The notes: generated by a model not told the origin, from the letters alone. A stretch of 64,000 bases of DNA from an uncultured Treponema sp. (GCA_947177175.1 CAMWTK010000001.1:1-64000), one strand, 5' to 3'; counted from the first letter of the stretch, positions 8,466-16,814 are shown. A program made the numbers and translations.

Positions 8466-8494
8466 AGTATACCGATTTTCCCGCGCTTGTGCAA
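8466..8494 (-). promoter_or_regulatory. metG promoter, predicted leaderless start
   Basis: Minus-strand TTGCAC, a 17-bp spacer, TATACT. With the usual six bases between -10 and +1 the transcript begins at 8459, the A of the metG ATG. No Shine-Dalgarno sequence is present (TTTCCCT precedes the ATG). Confidence 0.75.
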
Positions 8495-8601
8495 TCGGAC
8501 GGGGGTGCTGCCGCTGCCGGCTCTCTGATAGGGCATTATTTTTGCCACAGCTTGACGGGGTGAACATTATCAGAATTCCGCAAAAAAATCGGAAGGGTCA
8601 A

Positions 8602-8627
8602 GGAGCGGTGCGGACACGCACCGTTCC
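8602..8627 (-). terminator. Hairpin terminator after the small membrane protein gene
   Basis: GGAGCGGTGCG and CGCACCGTTCC form an 11-bp stem (with a G-T pair) around a four-base loop. Reading on the minus strand it lies about 40 bases after the stop of the 8668-8934 gene; a T7 run follows some 15 bases further on. The rest of the 8460-8667 gap shows nothing else I can support. Confidence 0.55.
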
Positions 8628-8667
8628 TCTCTGCCGCTTCGCTTTAGAAAACCGTACGGAAACGCCG

Positions 8668-8934
8668 TCAGCAGTCAATGCCGAGGTCGTCTAGCGCGTC
8701 GAAGTCGCCGTCCGCTTCCCTCTCATTCCACAACAACTCTTCTTCCATGCTCAGTTCGTCGTCGTACAGCCCGTAAGCCGCTTCGTACAGTGCCCCCGGC
8801 GGAATCTCCGGCGAAAGCAACCGCTCCATACCAAAGTCCGCGTCCCCGCCACTGTCCGTGGATTGCGCCAAACGCCCGACGTTCAGCAGAATGAGCATGA
8901 GCACGACAAAAAACAGCACCGCAAAAATGACCAT
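8668..8934 (-). CDS. Small single-pass membrane protein with acidic tail (88 aa)
   Basis: The protein starts MVIFAVLFFVVLMLILLNVGRL, a single N-terminal membrane helix, followed by a strongly acidic soluble tail rich in Asp and Glu (DDELSMEEELLWNEREADGD) ending GIDC. I do not recognise a family. The ATG at 8934 is preferred over the longer ORF because the upstream part crosses into the AT-rich island and a -10-like TATATT (8955-8960) and a GAAGG lie just before it. It is host-like in base composition and marks the left edge of the foreign block. Confidence 0.55.
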   Translation of the reverse strand: MVIFAVLFFVVLMLILLNVGRLAQSTDSGGDADFGMERLLSPEIPPGALYEAAYGLYDDELSMEEELLWNEREADGDFDALDDLGIDC

Positions 8935-9008
8935 GGGAGCGTACCTTCTGCGACAATATAGCACTGATTGGTGCGCAGACGCAAGCGTTTTTGTCGGACT
9001 CGTGTTAA

Positions 9009-9716
9009 TCACAATTTGATTGTTTTTATTAAATTTGACCAATCCCTATACGTCATGCATGGATACTTATCTTGATAGAAATTTTGAACAAGTTGAATTG
9101 CCTCCAAGGTATGAAGATTTCCGCCGACTAATAAGGGAGTTAACTTTCTCAATAATTCAACGTCGGTAATTTTATATAATTTATCATTAGTAGTAAGCAT
9201 TTTTGCACTGTTTTTGTTTTCAGAAAGAATTATAGGTATGCCGAAAAATATATCAATCTGCTCAAAAAACTTAACGACAGATTTTCTTTTGAATAAAACT
9301 ACCTTATCGCCATTTCTGAGATTCTTTTGCAAAAAAACATTTTCTAGCACATGGTTCTGCCAACTCTGACGCGAATAAAACGAGACGTTATCCTGCACAT
9401 TTAGCCTTTGTTTCGTAGTATAGTAATTCCAACAGACATACACATCGTTTTCTGCATCATATCCCAAAAACACAAAGGGAATGTCAGATTGCTTTATAAA
9501 ATCAAATTCTTCTCGCAGTGGCAGTTGTGCTCTGTTAATATCGGGTCTGTCTTTAAAATATGCCGATGAAATATTTTTTATATATATGAAATACTCTTTC
9601 TCTGCAAAAGAAATCTTGAAGGGCTGACATCCTGTTATGAAAGAAAAATCTTTTGAAGCGTTCATTTCATGCATAAACAGCGAAAGCAATTTATTTCCGC
9701 TAATCTTTCTGTTCAT
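9009..9716 (-). CDS. Unknown fifth component of the Z1/MORC defence operon
   Basis: A 235-aa, AT-rich gene whose start directly abuts the stop of the PD-(D/E)XK gene. I do not recognise a named domain. The N-terminal half is beta-rich, with FIYIKNISSAYFKDRPDINR, FVFLGYDAENDVYVCWNYYT and NVSFYSRQSWQ, and looks like a compact DNA- or ligand-binding fold; the C-terminal half has a helical ending (YPCMTYRDWSNLIKTIKL). Position as the last gene of a tight restriction-type operon suggests a specificity, sensor or inhibitor role, which is inference. No catalytic motif of known nucleases is evident. Confidence 0.75.
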   Translation of the reverse strand: MNRKISGNKLLSLFMHEMNASKDFSFITGCQPFKISFAEKEYFIYIKNISSAYFKDRPDINRAQLPLREEFDFIKQSDIPFVFLGYDAENDVYVCWNYYTTKQRLNVQDNVSFYSRQSWQNHVLENVFLQKNLRNGDKVVLFKRKSVVKFFEQIDIFFGIPIILSENKNSAKMLTTNDKLYKITDVELLRKLTPLLVGGNLHTLEAIQLVQNFYQDKYPCMTYRDWSNLIKTIKL

Positions 9717-10697
9717 TTACAGACTCCTGAACAAATTGCTCTTGCTCGATTCTAATGCTTCCCTCGGAATAGAAGATACGTTTGCCAAGCAGCATGAGAA
9801 TTTCACATCCGAAACTTCGGGCGGAACATCCGTATCTTTTATTTTGGGAATCGCTCTTGAATCAAAAAAGCGAAGCGTGTCTGCCGCCGCCTGATAATCA
9901 TAACAAAAATCAAATGCGTTTTCCAAATCGCTTCCCAAAGCCTTGAAAACTATGGAATCAAAGACAGTTTGAATCTGTATATCAGATATTCGAGAGAAAA
10001 TCATTGAACGCAAATCACTGATATTTTTGCCAATTCCAGTCTGAGTCGTAAATATGGAGGCAACAATAAGTCCTGAATGTTCATTCTGATTTAGCTGTTC
10101 CAAAGAAAAGGTATGGATTCTTTCCTTTTTGCCAGTGCTTTTTACTTCAATCTTGTCAGTTCCATCATTGAAATCAAACTTGCTCTCAGGACTGCAATGC
10201 CATGCCTTTATCATATATTCAGGATTCTGTGATTGCGAGATTAGGAACATTTCCGCCCATAATCCTTGAACCGTTTTTTCCGTGGGTTTTGACGCATGAC
10301 TGAACAATGCGATAATTTTATCTATTTCTTTACTTATTTGCTTTAGGGAGGGATTTTTAGGAATGTTTTGCAACAACAAATATATGACTTCAAGAAAATA
10401 GTTCTGAAAATCATAACTTTCCGAATTAAGCATTATGATGGAACACACCTTCAAGGATTCTTCGTTATCATCTCCAATCAACTTGCAATTCTTGTTAAAC
10501 AAGATAGAAATAAATTTCAGTTTCAAGTCTGCGACAACATTCTCAAATTTACAGTCAATCAGAAACATAGGCGTTCTATTTTCCGAAATACCCAAAAGAA
10601 ATTTTTTAGAGAGGCACAATTCTGTAACCGGCGTAAAGTTGTTTTTCAAAGAATGTCTATTTTGTAACTCGGAATACAGTTCGCAGATTTTATCCAT
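9717..10697 (-). CDS. PD-(D/E)XK-type nuclease protein of Z1 systems
   Basis: A 326-aa protein with a restriction-endonuclease-like core in its middle. The helix GLWAEMFLIS provides the leading Glu, and KFDFNDGTDKIEVKST carries the D...(E)xK catalytic pair, at roughly residues 145-190. This matches the PD-(D/E)XK motif proteins repeatedly found next to Z1-domain and MORC-type ATPase genes. It most likely supplies the DNA-cutting activity of the operon. The N- and C-terminal parts are unassigned. Seven bases separate it from the Z1 gene; the next gene follows with no gap. Confidence 0.8.
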   Translation of the reverse strand: MDKICELYSELQNRHSLKNNFTPVTELCLSKKFLLGISENRTPMFLIDCKFENVVADLKLKFISILFNKNCKLIGDDNEESLKVCSIIMLNSESYDFQNYFLEVIYLLLQNIPKNPSLKQISKEIDKIIALFSHASKPTEKTVQGLWAEMFLISQSQNPEYMIKAWHCSPESKFDFNDGTDKIEVKSTGKKERIHTFSLEQLNQNEHSGLIVASIFTTQTGIGKNISDLRSMIFSRISDIQIQTVFDSIVFKALGSDLENAFDFCYDYQAAADTLRFFDSRAIPKIKDTDVPPEVSDVKFSCCLANVSSIPREALESSKSNLFRSL

Positions 10698-10704
10698 AAG
10701 TAAA

Positions 10705-12903
10705 CTATCCTACATAATTAACCGCAAAATCGTCAGGATAATAAATTGCCAGCGTATAAGCCGTTTTTCCTTTCCATTTTTTGGATTCACAACTCAACTC
10801 TATATTATGTATCTGAATGCAAATTGAGTCTTCAAAACAAATTTTCATATCACCGGGATAGACATTTTTTCCGCTCGGCGAATGTCCGGAAAACAAATAT
10901 GTGCTTAACCTTTCCGTGTTTGTGTCAAATGCTCGTTTTCTCGGTTCGCTTTTGTAAGCCATTTGAATTATATACGCAAATTTCAACGGATTCCCGTTTT
11001 CCAATGAAGAAAGATATTTTAAATATCGCACTGTAGCCTGTTTGCGTGCGGCATCGGGCATGTTCTGACATCTAAAATCAGAAAGAAACTGAATTACTTC
11101 GTCAATATCCAATTTCAAGTAACGATGGTCTCTGTCGTCTGTGCCGAATTTTTTATATAATTTGAAATCGTCTTCATGTTTAGAAAAAAGAGTATCAACT
11201 GTGTTTTTATTCCCTTCAATACTGTTTGTCTGAAAAGCATTCATCTTTCTCCAACCGTTCAGTTTGTTGATGACGACTTCCTTTGTAAGAATATTCCTGC
11301 GCGTCGCATTTAGTGATGGACTTGTCAAAAGCAAGTGCTCCACATTCTCAAGACTGTCATTTCCTTTAAGCCATTTGCGCATTTCTTCTTCATGGTCAAC
11401 ATATTCCGTATACTCCTGCCGCACATCGCGCGGCAAAAACACCCTGCATGACAAAAGGTATTTTTGCTTGTAGCCAAAGAATCGACACCGCTGCTGAATA
11501 GTGTCGGCATTTGATTTTCCGATTGTGTATCGTGGCATATATGTGGTAGCAAGATTCTCAACTGTAAAACCTCGGTTCAGCATATCTGCACCAACAAGAA
11601 TATGAGAAGAATAATCATTCCATGGAATTTCTTTGTTTTCCCCATTTTTCTTGTTTCTGCTTATGATCAGCTCAATATTTGTGTCTTTTATTATATCTGG
11701 AATAAAAGACGCGATGTCAGAAAAAACTGGATATTCTATATTTTTCGCTTTGTATTCTTGTATTGCCATTGGATATGTGTTTTCAAAATCTGAGAGTAAC
11801 TCTCTGAAAGCAATGTCATTCTTATCCAAATTAAAAGTAGTTATCCAGCCGTTTATTATATTTGACACCCAATTATGAAATTTCTCGCTTGCATCCTGTT
11901 CTTTGTCTGCATGAACCATCATTGAAAGAAATTTCTCATCCTCTTTGTATTGCACGACAACAGCAACTGAAAGAATATGAAGTTGCAGCGCGGTTATAAG
12001 GGTTTTTGGTGGCTGTGAAAGATTATTGCGCTTTGAATGATATGTTTCTTCTTTTGGGATTTCAATTATAAGACCAGGATTTTCCTTAAAAAATGTTTTT
12101 CCGCCTGTGTATGATTTTCCGGGCGTTAAGACAGTATGGTGTTTCGGAGAGAGCAAATCCATTATACTGATAAGGAGAGGTCCTTGCGGAGTCGCTGTAT
12201 ACTGGATATAAGAATGGTTTGGCAAAGAACTTCTTAATTCTGTGATTCGTCTATAAGTTGTTGTATATTCATCATCTTCCCACTCTTCGGACTTGCTGTT
12301 TTTGTACGCATATCCGTTAAGGCTTGCCTGGTCTGCCTCATCATCAATTATCATTACGCCGTCATTTTTTAATACATTTTTCATTCTTGAAGTACCGAAC
12401 ATATCTGAGATGTCTTTGATATGTTGATGCTGTTTTAAAACCGTTATTAAAACTGTAGGATTGGTGCTCATCTGTAACTCATTTGCAATTCTGTCCAAAT
12501 CCTCTAACTTTGGATTCTGGTGAAGTTTATACCACTTACGATTATTTCCTTCGTTTATCAGGTCTTTTCTTAGGCGCTTTGTTGTTTGTTCGAGGAGATT
12601 ATTTTTGTTTCCCGCAAAATAAATGATGATTCTGTAACCGCTGTCGCTCGCAAGTGCTGAAAGAGCGGTAAAAGACATTGTTTTTCCGCTCTGAACATAA
12701 CCAACAACAAGACTGGTAACAGATTGCGGTTTACCTGATTTTGGATCTGCACAATTTGATAGAATAGAAATGGTTTCGTTTTTGGAAGTCTCCAATTCTT
12801 CCGCAGAAAGTTTAGTGAAACGGCTGTATAATTCAGTTGCTCTTTCACCAAAAACAGGCGTGAAAGAATCTGGCTTGTTTTCTTTTTGAATCCGCACTTC
12901 CAT
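10705..12903 (-). CDS. Z1-domain SF2 helicase-like ATPase
   Basis: A 732-aa superfamily II-type NTPase. Walker A is GYVQSGKT near residue 68, the DEAD-like Walker B is IIDDEAD near residue 190, and motif III-like SYIQYTATPQ follows. The C-terminal RecA-like domain carries the Z1 signature GADMLNRGFTVENLATTYMPR and the arginine-finger region DTIQQRCRFFGYK. In the analysis of prokaryotic MORC ATPases by Iyer, Abhiman and Aravind, Z1 proteins are the motor partners of MORC ATPases, methylases and PD-(D/E)XK nucleases in restriction-like operons. Two bases separate it from the GHKL gene. Confidence 0.88.
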   Translation of the reverse strand: MEVRIQKENKPDSFTPVFGERATELYSRFTKLSAEELETSKNETISILSNCADPKSGKPQSVTSLVVGYVQSGKTMSFTALSALASDSGYRIIIYFAGNKNNLLEQTTKRLRKDLINEGNNRKWYKLHQNPKLEDLDRIANELQMSTNPTVLITVLKQHQHIKDISDMFGTSRMKNVLKNDGVMIIDDEADQASLNGYAYKNSKSEEWEDDEYTTTYRRITELRSSLPNHSYIQYTATPQGPLLISIMDLLSPKHHTVLTPGKSYTGGKTFFKENPGLIIEIPKEETYHSKRNNLSQPPKTLITALQLHILSVAVVVQYKEDEKFLSMMVHADKEQDASEKFHNWVSNIINGWITTFNLDKNDIAFRELLSDFENTYPMAIQEYKAKNIEYPVFSDIASFIPDIIKDTNIELIISRNKKNGENKEIPWNDYSSHILVGADMLNRGFTVENLATTYMPRYTIGKSNADTIQQRCRFFGYKQKYLLSCRVFLPRDVRQEYTEYVDHEEEMRKWLKGNDSLENVEHLLLTSPSLNATRRNILTKEVVINKLNGWRKMNAFQTNSIEGNKNTVDTLFSKHEDDFKLYKKFGTDDRDHRYLKLDIDEVIQFLSDFRCQNMPDAARKQATVRYLKYLSSLENGNPLKFAYIIQMAYKSEPRKRAFDTNTERLSTYLFSGHSPSGKNVYPGDMKICFEDSICIQIHNIELSCESKKWKGKTAYTLAIYYPDDFAVNYVG

Positions 12904-12905
12904 GG

Positions 12906-14420
12906 TCAGTCATTCTCCAAAATATACTGATTGAACAAATTCCTGACATTTCCCACATTAGTAGTTCCGCTATCAGGCGCTTTTATCTCTGCTTTTGCAA
13001 AAGCCATAAGAATTCTTATGACAGGCTCATAGTCTTTGTCTTTCTTAAACTGCGGATAACAATCAAAAAAAGAATGATTTAAGTTAATCTTACATACAAA
13101 CACATCTTCTTCTTTCCGCACAGAATACAAGGCCATGCTTTCTGTATCGGTAATCAGCTCATATTTTAATTCACATTCTTTGCTTCCAATTAAAATAGGT
13201 TCTGTATATGTTTCCGCAGGTTTTGAATTATTGATTAACTCCTCGTTCTTTTTTATTGCGGCAACATTATTGATTTTCAATTCTTCCTGCTCAATTTTTT
13301 CCTTTTTGAACAAGGCGGAGGTATTTTTCTTCTCAAAGGTTTCTTTTATCTCCTGCGCTATCTCTTCTTTTTTCACACGGCTTCGCTGTCGATACCCGTC
13401 TGCCTGCAAAAAGATATTTGGTTCATTTTTTCTTATTTCATCGCGGATATCTTCAAGAAGTGCCTGCAAATCATCTTCAGCTTTGAAACTGTTTTTATTG
13501 AATGTAACCTCAAATCCATCCAATTCAAGTTCGCCAAACAAGCGTTTATATTTAAATGTACCGACAGATCCAAAAATGCAGGTTGGAAAATAATGCTCGT
13601 CACCACCCCCTACAATAACACGTCCACGTCGGAGCAAGACAAGTCCGTTCGCGCCCTGTTGAATCTCATCTAAAATGGCGATAAAACCGTTTGCCTTGTA
13701 TTTCCCCGCATTAAAATGAATTTCTTTTTTCCATAAGATACTTCCGCCGTCAGGGTTTTTATAAAATGGCGCGTTTAATATTTTATAATTCGGAGCAGTA
13801 AGTTTTTCTTCATTCACAAAAATTTCAATTTCATCATTTCGGAGATAATAACGATAGATACTCGACAAATGTTTTTTCACCCTTTCCAAAGAATTTGGCT
13901 TAGGTGCATTTTTTGAGAGATTTGTAAGTATAATTTTTGTATAATGCTCCTTTTGAGATTTTGTCTTTTCAGTTATAGCCAGCACCTCTTTTTCTTCTTC
14001 AACGACTTTGTTCAAATCAAACGAAAGAATTCTTTCCTTGCTTTCACCTAGGGCTTTTGTCGTTATTGTCCAATTATCGGCAAGCCAAACGGAGGCCGTC
14101 TTCATACCCATTCCGTACTCATTAAGTCCCGCCCTGTTCTCGGGAATATTCGCCGGCTCAAATGCGCGCAAATAATTTTTCTCGTTTATGCCAGCCGCAT
14201 TATCAACTATGGTCAGAGTTTTCTGTTCCCAGTCCATTGTTATTCGGATGCAAAGTTTGTAATCAGGCTCATAAGATTGTAAGAGATTTTTATTATCAAA
14301 ATAATTCTGAACTGCATTATCAACATATTCGCCAAGCGTATTCGAAAGCGTATTGGACAAATCCCTGAATGTGGTGTATACATTCGGTTTCAACGCGATT
14401 GAAACTTGTTTTATTTCCAT
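12906..14420 (-). CDS. MORC-type GHKL ATPase of a restriction system
   Basis: A 504-aa protein with an N-terminal GHKL (Hsp90/MutL-type) ATP-binding domain. The N-box is LGEYVDNAVQ near residue 30, the G1 box is IVDNAAGI near 72 and the G2 box is NEYGMGMKTAS near 100. An S5-like second domain follows, then a charged coiled-coil region (about 340-400) and a small C-terminal domain. This is the layout of bacterial MORC proteins, thought to clamp or remodel DNA in an ATP-dependent way. Start and stop overlap the methyltransferase stop by one base (TAATG), so the genes are translationally coupled. Confidence 0.88.
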   Translation of the reverse strand: MEIKQVSIALKPNVYTTFRDLSNTLSNTLGEYVDNAVQNYFDNKNLLQSYEPDYKLCIRITMDWEQKTLTIVDNAAGINEKNYLRAFEPANIPENRAGLNEYGMGMKTASVWLADNWTITTKALGESKERILSFDLNKVVEEEKEVLAITEKTKSQKEHYTKIILTNLSKNAPKPNSLERVKKHLSSIYRYYLRNDEIEIFVNEEKLTAPNYKILNAPFYKNPDGGSILWKKEIHFNAGKYKANGFIAILDEIQQGANGLVLLRRGRVIVGGGDEHYFPTCIFGSVGTFKYKRLFGELELDGFEVTFNKNSFKAEDDLQALLEDIRDEIRKNEPNIFLQADGYRQRSRVKKEEIAQEIKETFEKKNTSALFKKEKIEQEELKINNVAAIKKNEELINNSKPAETYTEPILIGSKECELKYELITDTESMALYSVRKEEDVFVCKINLNHSFFDCYPQFKKDKDYEPVIRILMAFAKAEIKAPDSGTTNVGNVRNLFNQYILEND

Positions 14421-15766
14421 TACTCTATCTCCAGCAGTCTTTCCGCGATTCGTCTTACGACTTCGACATTAATCGCGTTTCCAAAAGCCCGAAACGCTTC
14501 CGCCACAGTATCAGGATAGTACTCCAAATCACCCATGCATTGTAACTTAGCAGCCTCTTTGCTTGTCATGTATCGTCCTTTTTCACCATTAGGAGTTTCT
14601 ACCCACGGGAATATTGGAATTTGGGTTGTTGTTAATACAAGAGCGGGAGAGTATGTCGGCAATTTTACGCGAATCCCAGAAGGCCTGAATTGTACTATTT
14701 TGTCATACAATGTATGTTTTACCCCCTTGTCATGACCGCAATTCCATTCAAATTTTTGGTGGCTGTTTTTGAAGCCATGTTGCTTCAACTTCTCCAGCCA
14801 TGGATCTAATATCTGCTTATGTGCCTGATAAAATTCCCTGTTCCACTTTATGAAATTTTTTTTCCAGTCAGGAAAATTATGATTTTTTTCAGTTTTATTA
14901 GTTTGCGCATATATTGGAAGGCAACCAAGCAAATCATCCTTCGAATTTCCTTGAACATGACAACCAAATTTTCCTTTTTTCCCTTCAAGTGATTTTGTAT
15001 GCTGATAGAATGGCGCGACAGTCTCATACTTATAATCCGCCCCCCATTCCATAGCCCATACAGGAAAAGTTGGAATGGGAATGTCGTGCGCTGTCAATAA
15101 ATCAAGAAATTCTTGCCATACTTGCATATGTATTCTCGTTTGAGGTTTCAATGTCATATAAACGGTATCATTTTTGTCTATAATATCTTCAATACTACAT
15201 TTTGTACTTTTTTTATACGGGGGAAAAGAAAAGCCCCTCAGCCCACCTTTATCTATCAGCCGCCCTACAATATAAATTCTTGTACGGTGCTGTGGAATTC
15301 CAAAATAATGAGGAGATATAATTTCATCACGTATATCATACAGTTCTGAAAGTTGTGCTGAAATAACTTTATAGGTATTTCCCCCATCGTGTGATTTTAA
15401 ATTGGGAACATTTTCAATGAAAACATACTCAGGCTTACATTTTTTCAATATTTCCATAATTTTATAAAACAGGTTTCCTCTTTCTTTATCATCATCGAAT
15501 CCCTGCTGTTTCCCTGCCTTTGAAAACGGCTGGCAGGGAAACCCCGCACATAAAACCTGCGGCTGATATGGCAATATATCTTTTTCTATGTCTACTTTAT
15601 TTATATCGCCGGCACATTTCATTTTAAAATTTTTCTCATAGAATTGTTGCAGTTCCGGTTTTATTTCGCTTGCAAACACACATCTGCCGCCAAGCTTTTT
15701 CATTGCAAGATGAAAACCGCCTATTCCAGCAAATAAGTCTATAAATGTAAAAGATTTATCTCCCAT
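14420..15766 (-). CDS. DNA (cytosine-5) methyltransferase
   Basis: A 448-aa C5 methyltransferase. It shows motif I DLFAGIGGFHLAMKK, catalytic motif IV GFPCQPFSKAG (Cys near residue 79), motif VI ENVPNL, motif VIII QHRTRIY, a target-recognition region between about residues 190 and 370, and motifs IX/X ending in GNAINVEVVRRIAERL. It would mark host DNA and protect it from the nuclease encoded downstream. It is the promoter-proximal gene of the five-gene operon, so the protective activity would be made first. Base composition is far more AT-rich than in flanking genes, a sign of horizontal transfer. The recognition sequence cannot be read. Confidence 0.93.
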   Translation of the reverse strand: MGDKSFTFIDLFAGIGGFHLAMKKLGGRCVFASEIKPELQQFYEKNFKMKCAGDINKVDIEKDILPYQPQVLCAGFPCQPFSKAGKQQGFDDDKERGNLFYKIMEILKKCKPEYVFIENVPNLKSHDGGNTYKVISAQLSELYDIRDEIISPHYFGIPQHRTRIYIVGRLIDKGGLRGFSFPPYKKSTKCSIEDIIDKNDTVYMTLKPQTRIHMQVWQEFLDLLTAHDIPIPTFPVWAMEWGADYKYETVAPFYQHTKSLEGKKGKFGCHVQGNSKDDLLGCLPIYAQTNKTEKNHNFPDWKKNFIKWNREFYQAHKQILDPWLEKLKQHGFKNSHQKFEWNCGHDKGVKHTLYDKIVQFRPSGIRVKLPTYSPALVLTTTQIPIFPWVETPNGEKGRYMTSKEAAKLQCMGDLEYYPDTVAEAFRAFGNAINVEVVRRIAERLLEIE

Positions 15767-15786
15767 AGTTTATAAAACACCGAGAT

Positions 15787-15816
15787 ATTATACCATAGGA
15801 CTATCCTTCCTGTAAA
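15787..15816 (-). promoter_or_regulatory. Promoter of the defence operon
   Basis: Minus-strand TTTACA, an 18-bp spacer, TATAAT. The predicted start is near 15780, leaving a 14-base leader before the methyltransferase ATG, which lacks a clear ribosome site. The 45-bp inverted-repeat array begins about 20 bp upstream, in position to bind a regulator. Confidence 0.6.
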
Positions 15817-15837
15817 CCTCCCATCGCATACCATATC

Positions 15838-16011
15838 CCATCAAGCCCCCTGCGTCCGTCCGTCTTGACGGACGCGCCCATTTATCAAGACAACGGTTTC
15901 CGTTTGTCTTGATGAACGAACCATATCCATCAAGATGAATGCATCCTGTTTGTCTTGATGAACATACCGCGTTTATCAAGACAAATGTATCTATTTTATC
16001 AAGATAAAAGT
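15838..16011. repeat. 45-bp tandem array of TTATCAAGACAA / TTGTCTTGAT inverted repeats
   Basis: ATCAAG recurs at about 15840, 15884, 15929 and 15975, and its complement (CTTGAT or the variant CTTGAC) at about 15863, 15908 and 15954. Each 44-46 bp unit is therefore an inverted repeat. The best is ATCAAGACAACGG with CCGTTTGTCTTGAT. The last half-site pair is TTTATCAAGACAA and TTTTATCAAGATAA, in direct orientation. GTTTGTCTTGATGAAC occurs twice. The array separates the AT-rich defence operon from the HU gene's terminator. Confidence 0.8.
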
Positions 16012-16085
16012 AAAAAAAAGCGGGATTTTTTCAAGAAAAACGGGCACAAATTCGGGATAAAATCGTACCAAAGGTGGGATAAAAA

Positions 16086-16120
16086 ACGAGACCCGCACGC
16101 CGAAAAAGGTGCGGGTCTCT
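16086..16120 (-). terminator. Rho-independent terminator of the HU-like gene
   Basis: GAGACCCGCAC and GTGCGGGTCTC form a perfect 11-bp stem. On the minus strand it is followed at once by GTTTTTTAT. It lies about 55 bases after the HU-like gene's stop. Confidence 0.9.
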
Positions 16121-16172
16121 GAATGGTTATGACGGCTTCATGCTGCCCGGACACTCTGGGCAGGTCCGCCTC

Positions 16173-16658
16173 CTACGCGCTTTCGGCGGAATTTCCGGGG
16201 AAGTCCGCCGGGACTTCGGACGGCACGGGCACTTCTTCGCCGCTGTCGTCGGTCAAGTACCGTGCGTCCAGCTTGACATACGCGGGTTTTTCAAGCTTGC
16301 GCTTGAGCATGATGTCGGGCGTGAACATCACTCGCACCCCCTCAATGTCGTTAGCGGTCACTTCGGTCGCCCGCTCATAGCCGCTGCACTGGGGATTAAC
16401 TTTCAGCCCGACCTTGAAGATGCCGAACGAGTTGAGCCGCACTTTGTAGCCGAGCAGCAGATACTTGGGCAACGTCCGAAGCAGGCTGCTGATAACGCCC
16501 AGCACCTCCGTCGGGGTGAGCGTGGTGTTTTCGGAAATCTCTTCCGCCAGCTGGTGTATGTCAATCTCTGAGATATATGCCGGGGCAGGATAGAACTTGC
16601 CTTCGGCATCCATGTCGCGCGGATTCAACCGCTTCCTAGAAACAAATGGGATTGCCAT
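16173..16658 (-). CDS. HU-family DNA-binding protein with C-terminal extension
   Basis: A 161-aa protein of the longer HU-related type common in Bacteroidetes and some spirochaetes. The core runs from about residue 25 to 125 with ELAEEIS-like helices, LNSFGIFKVGLKVNP (the beta-arm region) and a divergent arm tip rather than the classical RNPxTG. The C-terminal 35 residues are acidic and Pro-rich (SGEEVPVPSEVPADFPGNS). A strong GGAAGGAGG precedes the ATG. A promoter at 16815-16843 predicts a long leader of about 150 bases. Confidence 0.85.
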   Translation of the reverse strand: MAIPFVSRKRLNPRDMDAEGKFYPAPAYISEIDIHQLAEEISENTTLTPTEVLGVISSLLRTLPKYLLLGYKVRLNSFGIFKVGLKVNPQCSGYERATEVTANDIEGVRVMFTPDIMLKRKLEKPAYVKLDARYLTDDSGEEVPVPSEVPADFPGNSAESA

Positions 16659-16814
16659 TTTTTTCCTCCTTCCTATTCCGCTCCCCTGCGCTTCCCGTCC
16701 GGGATTGCGCGCCGTCCGCCTGACAGACTTCCGCCCACGCTGTTTTCGGCCGCAGGATTGCGTTTTTTTTATTCATAATGTCGTATAATATTGACATCGC
16801 AAAAATACAAACGT

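Noticed and set aside
15788-15979. 63-aa minus-strand ORF upstream of the methyltransferase
   Set aside because: It is a read-through of the inverted-repeat array, with no ribosome site and a sequence explained by the repeats.
15838-16011. CRISPR array
   Set aside because: Units are inverted repeats about 45 bp apart that diverge in both arms. There are no identical 25-37-bp repeats with unique spacers and no cas genes.
9000-16070. Prophage or integrative element around the defence operon
   Set aside because: No integrase, phage structural or conjugation gene is present and no direct-repeat attachment site is evident. I call only a transferred defence island.
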